64,000 nt of DNA from Vespula vulgaris (lineage: Eukaryota; Arthropoda; Insecta; Hymenoptera; Vespidae). Positions within the stretch are counted from its first letter, which is position 1; each line of letters begins with the position of its first letter. Position numbers and translations under genes: made by a program. Where the stretch lies: NCBI RefSeq assembly GCF_905475345.1, contig NC_066598.1, positions 2,964,501-3,028,500 of the forward strand, in the 5' to 3' direction. The notes beneath the pieces were generated by a model. The model worked only from the letters and a program-made list of their open reading frames with translations. It did not search any database and was not told where the DNA came from. Positions 56,386 to 64,000 of the stretch are shown piece by piece.

Positions 56386-59300
56386 TATACATACGCACAT
56401 GCATTAAAGAGGCTTGATATTTCATGACAACATCGAAGTATACTTTATTTATATTGAAACAAAGTGTGTTTTTTTTTCTTTTTTTCTCTCTTCTTTTTTT
56501 AATTAACATAAGAAATTAGCTTACAAAACAGATTAATTTATTTTTTTAATTCGTTAGAATAATATGATCGGTGAGGTGTACTTGACCCATAAATAGTGAG
56601 GAGCACCCATAAATAGTATTATTATCATTCTCTCTTAGGATGACTAACAAATGTTTCGCTCTTATAACGAATATAAAATACTATATTAAGAAACACATTT
56701 TAATTTGATGCACAGAAAAATAGCACGCTGTAAATATAGATGTCATAAAACTCAATCCATATACACATACATGGTACATTATTAAAAAGGTTTACAGTAG
56801 CAGAAGTATCGGCGAAACGATATATATAAGGTTGTCGATAAAAAGTTCATTAATACCTAATATACACGTCATGCTCGAGAAAAAAGCAGTCTTGACTAAA
56901 TGTATATTTTCTCCTTCGTTTTCGAAATATCAATGAATTTTACGGTTATACCCAACTTCGTAAAATCGTGCTGTGAATAGAAGATCGTGTAGCACATGAT
57001 AGAATATGAAAGTGCATGTTAAATCTACTGTCGGTTCAATGATATCTCATCAAATTCGTATTTTACGCACTTTATAGTTTTTAATTGAAAGTTGTTTTTT
57101 CTCTTCTTTTTTTTTTCTTTTTCTTTTTTCGGTTGTCTTCTTTTTCTCTCTCGCTTTTCTCGTTTCAGTGTTTCTTTTCTTTTCTTTTCTTTCTTTCATT
57201 TTCTTTTCGTTGTGGTAAAAAAAAGAAGAGATACGGTATTGGCCTCTAACTTGTTATATTCGTGTAATCGGTTATCACTCTTTTGCTCGATCTTTATACT
57301 GCTTTAATAATCATTGCTGGCATTAAAGTCTACACATCGACATAAAAATTCTGCTACCATATCTTCGAAGCGAGAGCTTGGAAGCCACAAACCTTCCAAC
57401 GGTCCATTTGGAAGAGCTTGCTCGTGTATTATATGTTTTTTTCTCTTTTCTTTTCCTTTCCTTTCCTTTTCTTTTCATTTCACTGTAATAAGAAGGAATT
57501 TAGCTCGTTGGTAGGAAGGCTATTTAAGCTTCTGCTTCTGTCGTCGTTATTGCAATCTCTTCGGTTAATATGCCGTCGTTATGAAGATCTTGAAGGACAT
57601 CGATCAAACGTTGTTCCGTTTGAGGATGTCCCAAAGCTATGTCAATAGAGCCGATACAAAGTAATAGTGCCAATAATTGAGATTTTCTATAATCCTTAGC
57701 GAGATCTTTCCTCGTATATCCCAGATCTTTCGGTATGTCAACACCGTAAATGAAGCAGGATTCGTTCAAAGCGTTCCAATATGCATCCAAAAGAGATTCC
57801 GTGTGTTTCCGACGTAATTTGCTTGGCAATGAACTCACCAGTAATAATGCAACGTCGTTGGTTGGTCTGCTATAAGCGACCATTTGCCAATCGAGAATGT
57901 AACACTTAGTACCCAATACCTGGTGATAATCGAATTGTAAGTTCTTACACCAGAAGTCCGTATGCGTGATCAAAGCTAATGGACCTTCTGGAGCAAGAAG
58001 AGTCATGATGATATCTTTGGTTTTTGGTCGAAGTGCCATAAGAGCTTCAAGGACCGTTTCGAGGCCTGGTACACGTTCTAAAAAGTGTGCCAATTGAGAG
58101 AATCCTCGTTCGACCATCTGTTGATAAGAATCTGTCGCTTTAGCCTTTTGAAATAGGAACGGATAACGTTCCGGCAAAGGTTTCCCGTCTATTATTTTCA
58201 TGCAGAGCGATAGGGCATGTATTCCGGCTATCGAATCCAAGGCGGCCTTTGCTTGGGCGAATGTCAATCCTTCGGAGAATTTAACACTCATGGCGTTAAC
58301 ATCGGATAAAACCAAAATCGATTCCGGTGGTACAGGACTATCGTCGGTTCCACCAGGCGGACTATAATGAGCGTAATAACATATTGGTACCTTCAATGGG
58401 TTATCATAAATTTCATCCAGATTTATTCGTTCTATCTTGGTATGTTTATCTTCGAATTTCTTCAAGTCCGGTATTATCTGAAATGAAATTATAATGACGA
58501 TTGACGCTGGAAATAATTTTTTCTTTTCTTTTTCTTTTTTAAATATAATTAACCCGCTCGTAATAACGATGTAACAACGGATTTCGCTCACCTGCGTGTA
58601 AAATTTAATTTCACGTAGATCGTATTGACCCTCGGTCACGAAGAAACGACTGAAGGGATCGTCCGGTAATCGTTTGATGACGATCTCTATTCTGCGCCGA
58701 ACAGCTTTAGTGTAGACTATCACTTTGGCGTACGTTATATCGCTTAGAACACTGTCGTTCGACGTGCATCTCGGAATGATTTCGAATTCAGGTAGAAAAA
58801 CCTGTCAAATTTCGATAATGTTAGATCACCGAAGATTATCGAATGGTTGTTAACATAAGACGACTAACTGGTTCCTCGAAATGCTTTTCAAAAATGCTTT
58901 CAAGCCACTCCTTTCGTACTTCCCACTTGGGAACCACCTCCTCCTCACCGCAGGAATCCTCGCTGTCCTCGCAGTCTGACATTATTTATTGTTCTCTCAA
59001 AGGGCAATGATCCCTAAATTCTATACGATATAATCCTTTTGGCTAAATCAACCCAAAGATCAAGGTATACTTGTCAACTTGTCAGATAGTAGAGAAAGAG
59101 AGAGAGAGAGAAGTAGATAGATTGACAGACAGATAGACGAACGGACAGACAGACAGACAGGCAGACAGGCAAACAGACAGACAGGCAGACAGACGGAAAG
59201 AAAGACAGATAGAAAAGTTTTAAGAGAAAGAAAGATAGAGAGAAAAGCTCTCTAATACAAAATGGCGAGCAACAAACACGTTGACACTTATTTTAATATT

Positions 59301-59513
59301 TTTTTCTTTCTTTCTTTCTTTTTTTTTTCTCTTTTTCTTTTCCCCTTTCCCTTTCTGTTTTCACTTATCGTTAGACTTAACGAAGATGAAACTTTGTAAT
59401 ATTTTCTTTGAGATATCCTATCATCTTGCACACTTCTGACAGACTCAGACGTAACACGGCACACCCTTGGCGCGAAGCGCTATCATTCCCTTCTCTATCT
59501 ATTTCTCTCTCTT

Positions 59514-59562
<49 letters not shown>

Positions 59563-60298
59563 TTCTCCCTCTCTTCTCTATCAGACCCCTCTTCTCTCTC
59601 TTTCTCTCTCTCCCTTTCTTTCTCCCTCTATCTATTTCTCTTTTTCATTAGTTCTCTCTCTCTCTCTCTCTCTCTCCCTCTTTCTCTCTTTCTCTGTTCC
59701 TATTATCAAGAGCAGTCTTGCTTCTTGGATCACGGTACAAAACGCGGAACTCGATAAGTACCAAGTGACACGATCTCTAACCTCTTATTCCTTCTCTCGC
59801 CTATCAACCTTATCAGACTTCAGATGGAAAAGAGTTCCGCTGCCTGCGCAGGCTGGGGACAGAAAGGATCTGCCATGCGCGTACTTGTTCTCTTCGTACG
59901 ATCAATATCCTTCCATTCCGTACTCCTTCCCCCCCATCATCATACTCTCTCTTCACTGGAGATGTGCGCGCGCGCGCGCGCGTCCTACGTTTGTTTTTTG
60001 TATATGTGTGACCAAAGCACGATGGACGCGGAAAAAAATATACTAAAAGCGCGTCAGGAGAACCCTCTTCATTCTCACGAGATTCAGCGTATCGTATTCG
60101 TTGTTGTTGTTGTTGTTGTTTTTGTTGTCGTCGTTGTTGGTTGTGTTATATCGTAGGGAGTATGCATGCTTTTTGTTCGTCTCGTATAGGTACGCGTTTT
60201 ACCCCCTCATGCTGTCGGCACGGTTTAATTGATGAACCGAGCTACCCAGCTGACAATGTATGATCGTCGATTTTTACAGGACAACTGATACCAAGTCA

Positions 60299-60331
<33 letters not shown>

Positions 60332-61198
60332 TACATACAATATATATGTATTATGTATGTATGTATGTATGTATGTATGTATGTATGTATGTGTCTGTAA
60401 GAGCTCTCATTCGTCCAAACAATATCAGGGATTATCGTAGCTTTTTTCTAATCGTTTTTATTCCATCATTTTTTACAATACCCCATATGTTTTTTATATA
60501 TATATGTATGTACTTAGTCATACGTTGACCCGATACTGTCGTCAATACGTATATACGATTCAAATCACTCATTCGACGAATTTTTTACATTAGATTTTAC
60601 CTATAGAAGAAACCGCATACGATAATTCGGGTAAAAAAGAAGGAGAAAAAAGAAAAAGATGGAAAATCGATCGCCATATTGCAATGATGACAATTCCAAG
60701 CTATTATTTCGCTTGAAAGCATTTTAATCATGGCCAGTGGATGTTCGATTGTCCAAACAAACAAAAGGAAATAAAAAATAAGAAATTTTTCGAAGGAAGA
60801 ATGGATGTAAATAAGTAATTGCACGGTTAAGAACCGAACCCTGTTTCGACATTTTACAATCGAACAAAACGCGTGTTCTCTGAATTATTTTACAGTACGA
60901 CCGATTAGGGAAAAAAAAAAATTGATTCGATGTCGTGCGAACAAGGTCTTATACGATTCTCTTCGTTTCTTCTTCTTTTTCCAATCGTTACGAAAAAAAA
61001 AGAAAGAAAAAAAATAAAGAAAAAAACATTTGCAACAATTCAAAAACTTCGATAAATTGTCCGAAGTATCGTATACCAAATTCCATAGAATGAAACTGCT
61101 GAAAAAAGCTTTAATGTTAATTTCACTATAATAACAATTGGAAGTATAAATCGTAGTAAGATTTTTTCAGGATCTTTGGATGATCTAAATGATTTTTT

Positions 61199-61238
<40 letters not shown>

Positions 61239-62991
61239 CTACTTTCATAAATATAATCGTTTCTATTTATTTATTTATTTTTTTTTTTTTGATATCATAA
61301 TTGGTCTCTTTTTTGTTTAGGTTTTAGTATCGCCTGTATTGGCAGGCTTAGCAGTTGGAATTGGTGTACCCATTCTTTTGTTCTACGTCTATGGCGTGGT
61401 TCCGGTTTCTTTATGTCGCAGTGGTGGTTGTGGAGTGTCCACTAATGGTACCGGCGTCCGATTCGATTTCGATGATGAAAACGAGCTGATGGGTGCTTTG
61501 GGTGTTCGCAATGCTGGTAGTAAATATTTATTAATTAATGCGTTAATTGAAAATGATTAAAAAAAAAGGAAAATAAAAAAATTAAAAAAAAATAAAAATA
61601 AAAAAATAAAAAACCAATCAATGAAAAAAATGTAACACGTTACGTTTAGATGCAGCTTCGATAGATGTTGCCAGTCATCGTGGTGGTAATCCTTCTATAG
61701 GAGAAGCATCGTTATCATTGGGTAGCGGCAGCCAATTGGAAAAATTGGGCCGAGAAAATGATCGTGAGAGCGCGAGTAATGTTGCTCTCGCTGGTACCAG
61801 TCTAGCAGGAAGTATAGCTTCTAGTGTTCTTCCCGGTGGTCAGAGGTATCCTATAATTAAATGCAAATATTCTTTTCAAGTATTACTTGGAATACTTTTG
61901 TATTCTTTGTAATTATAATTCTTCAAAGTCTTTCTAATCTTGTTCTAATAATTGTTTTATTTTTGTTCTCTTTTTTTTCCTCTGTTTTTCTTCTCTTTTA
62001 GATTGGAAGTCCAGGCTGATGTAACTTCAACACAAAGATGTAGTTTATGCAGCGAAACAGCTTCGGCTGCTACGAGCCTATCCGAAAAATCTGTAAATGC
62101 TTCGATAGCATTAGACGATGGGGCAGCATCTACGAGAGCTTTGTCAGGTTCTGTTCTTAACTTCAAGGTATATAATTAATTATACTTTTAAATTAATAAT
62201 ATATTAATAATAATTATACTTAAAAATAAATTTAATTTATTATCTATTGTTTGTATATGTATTGTTTTGAATAATTTTATCGAACATGTTTATAGATGGA
62301 CAGTAACTCGATTAGCGGTGGTAGAAGTACGGAGGGAGATCATACTGCAAATTCTACTACCGGAGGTCATATGGACTCAGCTGGGCAAGCAACTTCTTTG
62401 AGTTCTTTAGAGGAGGTAGTACCGGGTTTAGCTAAACGTACACGTCGCAAACCACCATTGGATCGGCAGCATAGCGATTCGAGCAATTGGACCGTATGTG
62501 GAGAAGATGGTGGATCCGAACGTGTACGGTTCGACGATCACGTTAGTTTTATTGAAGCAGATAGAGACCAAACCAGTACTGGAACACAGTGCAATGCCAA
62601 TAATAGGACTGGTGGTAGACGGAAACGAAATAAAGAGGTAGAACAGGATTTAGAAACTCAAAAGCTTTCAAAGTACGTTTTATCTTCGGCTTAATGTTCG
62701 ATTCTATTATTACTTTAATACTAATTAGATATAATTCTTAATCTTCGTAGGAATTCAAATAAAGAATTGAATACTGATACTTCGATCGAGGATCATCCAT
62801 CCGTAGAACGCATTAACGTTGCTACATTGAGAAATGTTTTCTTTCATAGTTCGACGGTATCTACGGATCGTGAAAAAAGATTATCAGTGATTGAAGAGCC
62901 GATATCCGCTGTGTTACAAAATTCTGGAAGTAGTCATGCATTTGCTTCTTGCGACGAGGAACGTATTAGGAACGAAAGCTCACACTGCTAA
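54331..62991 (+). CDS. RNF19: RNF19-type RBR E3 ubiquitin ligase (783 aa, 12 coding exons)
   Basis: Coding exons 54331-54493, 54620-54750, 54904-55093, 55198-55509, 55604-55748, 55830-55966, 56099-56196, 61321-61516, 61650-61845, 62002-62167, 62296-62672 and 62751-62991, all in phase. RING1 starts MECPLCLADLPIELFP (about residue 105), the IBR zinc site (PKLRCERPGCDSYFCYHC) comes next, then RING2 with CPRCQALIVKMDDGSCNHM; the cysteine before NHM is the expected catalytic thioester residue. Two membrane segments follow (LVGAPVGIALVAGIAVPAMI and LAGLAVGIGVPILLFYVYG), then SLCRSGGCGV, typical of RNF19A/B, and a long Ser/Thr-rich cytoplasmic tail. Family role: ER/endosome-anchored ubiquitin ligase of the RING-between-RING class; vertebrates have two paralogues and this appears as the single insect form. 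Intron 7 (56197-61320) contains another gene on the opposite strand. Confidence 0.92.
55546..55591. repeat. (TA)n microsatellite
   Basis: TA run ending only 13 bp before the acceptor of RNF19 exon 5, where a polypyrimidine tract would be expected. The intron is under 100 bp. Confidence 0.9.
56338..56383. repeat. (TA)n microsatellite
   Basis: TA run at the start of RNF19 intron 7. Confidence 0.9.
57524..58982 (-). CDS. CHK/EcKinase-like small-molecule kinase (425 aa, 3 exons), nested gene
   Basis: Exons 58982-58869, 58801-58592 and 58477-57524, GT-AG and phase 0 throughout. The first exon begins MSDCEDSEDSCGEEEVVPKW. The last holds the CHK kinase-like core: LVLSDVNAMS, AGIHALS, the catalytic-loop motif HTDFWCKN (HxDxxxxN) and the metal-binding ILDWQ. 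This is the Ecdysteroid kinase-like family (EcKinase, related to choline/aminoglycoside kinases); members phosphorylate ecdysteroids or act in detoxification, but the substrate of this one cannot be told. The whole gene sits in RNF19 intron 7 on the opposite strand. The acidic N-terminus is unlike most family members I recall. Confidence 0.88.
59090..59245. repeat. GA / GACA purine-rich repeats
   Basis: GA dinucleotides followed by GACA and GGCA tetramers, just upstream of the nested kinase start codon. Confidence 0.85.
59520..59700. repeat. CT-rich microsatellite cluster
   Basis: Several CT runs separated by short C- and T-rich spacers. Confidence 0.9.
60352..60392. repeat. (TATG)n microsatellite
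   Basis: About ten tandem TATG tetramers in RNF19 intron 7. Confidence 0.95.
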
Positions 62992-63959
62992 AGAGAATAA
63001 AAATAAAGAAATAAAAAATTAAAAAAAAAAGAATAAATAAATAAGGAAAAAAAAAGAAATAATAAAAGAGAAAAAAAAATGAGAAAAAATGAAGACTGAG
63101 TACGAATGTAGCAATATACATACGTCTCTCGAAGTATCTGGATATATAGGATGCGTATTTACATATGCATTACGTATGCACGTATTTGGTGCATAATGTA
63201 TGATATACGCAAATTTAATCACGTAAATTGTACAGTCATGTACACGAAACGTATCACTATAATACTATACGCGTAATGCAGGAAGCAGGAGATGAAAGAA
63301 AGGAGGAAAAAAAAGAAGAAAAAAAAAACCAAAAATCGATTTTTTGCAATAAACAGTACACCCCGTGTGCAGTCGTACACTGTACCTGCACGTGTTATGT
63401 ATTTATATACGTGTGTGTATATACTTATAATTGCAACCCGGAGTTTAGAAACTATGAAAGTCATAATCTCATGTGGTATTTTTTATTGTATGCCTATATA
63501 TTCCGGATCGAGTATAAGTTTTATATCTGACAAAAAAAATTACGTATTTCGTATTCGACGAAAATGATTAAGGATTATTCTCCAATTTTGGTAGCTTTTT
63601 ATTCTCAATTCACGAAGAATCGTTTCTCTTTCTCATTAAGAAAATAAGCAAGATTATGTATGTATATATGATCTTCTAAAAGAGTTTCATATTAAAGTAG
63701 GATAAACTTTTGCATTTTGAGCTAAACTTTCCTTTTTCTTTCTTTTTTTTTTCTTCTCTTTTTTTATATACTAGAAGATCTTTTCGATAACGATCTGTTT
63801 ATTTTCTTCTCTCTTTTTTTCTTTTTTTCTTTTCTTTCTTGACTATGATATCATTTGGATTTTAGTTTGATCATTCCCACTTTACAGAACCTTTTGTGAT
63901 CTGGTAATGATGAAAATAGCTCCATCATTTTTAAGCATAAGGAGGTATTGTAGATATGC

Positions 63960-64000
<41 letters not shown>
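62992..64000 (+). other. RNF19 3' UTR and downstream flank
   Basis: A-rich runs directly follow the stop codon (63000-63085), then A+T-rich sequence with T/C runs near 63725-63840 and a TA run (63962-64000) at the window edge. Candidate AATAAA signals occur at about 63001 and 63347. No further gene is seen. Confidence 0.5.

Larger units (their letters stand above)
58983..61320. other. Rest of RNF19 intron 7, upstream of the nested kinase gene
   Basis: Contains the presumed kinase promoter just right of 58982, GA/GACA repeats at 59090-59245, CT repeats at 59520-59700, an alternating CG run at 59964-59983, a TTG/GTT tract near 60100-60135, TA at 60299-60322, TATG tetramers at 60352-60392 and TA/CT near 61199-61240. 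The long open frame over the CT repeats is a translation artefact. Confidence 0.6.

Noticed and set aside
59408..60046. 212-codon frame on the plus strand
   Set aside because: Most of it is translated CT repeats; its remaining part has no domain and lies in an RNF19 intron.

Overview
This window looks like nuclear DNA of an insect, most probably a hymenopteran (bee, wasp or ant group). It is A+T-rich, full of long (CT)n, (GA)n, (TA)n and (GAT)n tracts, and its genes are split by GT-AG introns. The protein-coding genes read clearly as insect orthologues of widely conserved animal genes. The order Hymenoptera is inferred from base composition and general gene style, not from a diagnostic marker. 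There are no prokaryotic operons or CRISPR arrays, and I see no intact autonomous transposon.

Layout. (1) 396-8699, plus strand: a zona pellucida (ZP) domain cuticle/apical-matrix membrane protein in 7 coding exons. (2) 12001-16552, minus strand: a second ZP-domain protein of the dusky-like/miniature type. The two genes are tail to tail. (3) 16.6-21.4 kb: intergenic, simple repeats, one CpG-rich island and a G-quadruplex motif. (4) About 21.5-32.4 kb, plus strand: no convincing protein gene, but an extraordinary density of RNA-like structure. I propose an undescribed, highly structured long non-coding RNA locus. (5) 34480-38269, minus: WDR44, six coding exons, about 1012 residues. (6) 38940-49091, plus: FMR1, 13 constitutive coding exons (598 residues) plus several candidate alternative exons. 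WDR44 and FMR1 are head to head with about 670 bp between start codons. (7) 54331-62991, plus: RNF19-type RBR ubiquitin ligase, 12 coding exons, 783 residues. (8) 57524-58982, minus: a CHK/EcKinase-like kinase nested inside the largest RNF19 intron.

Exon chains were built by hand by matching reading phase across GT-AG junctions. Every junction given keeps the frame, and the resulting proteins run through the expected domains in order.

The most interesting signal is region 4. Thirteen hairpins share an invariant CAGG loop, always in the same orientation, while their stems vary with compensating changes. Most sit in three tandem units of about 620 bp. A two-stem element near the 5' side (22902-23009) has a diverged second copy near the 3' side (32258-32363), and the paired positions change together. 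A further 1.4 kb (23655-25059) is an almost continuous chain of perfect hairpins. A U-rich tract carries repeated AAGTCGAGTC-like motifs, and nine polypyrimidine-CAG acceptor-like sites cluster near the 3' end. The loop CAGG fits the CNGG loop rule of Smaug-type SAM domains, which gives one testable functional idea. I could not match this locus to any named insect lncRNA.
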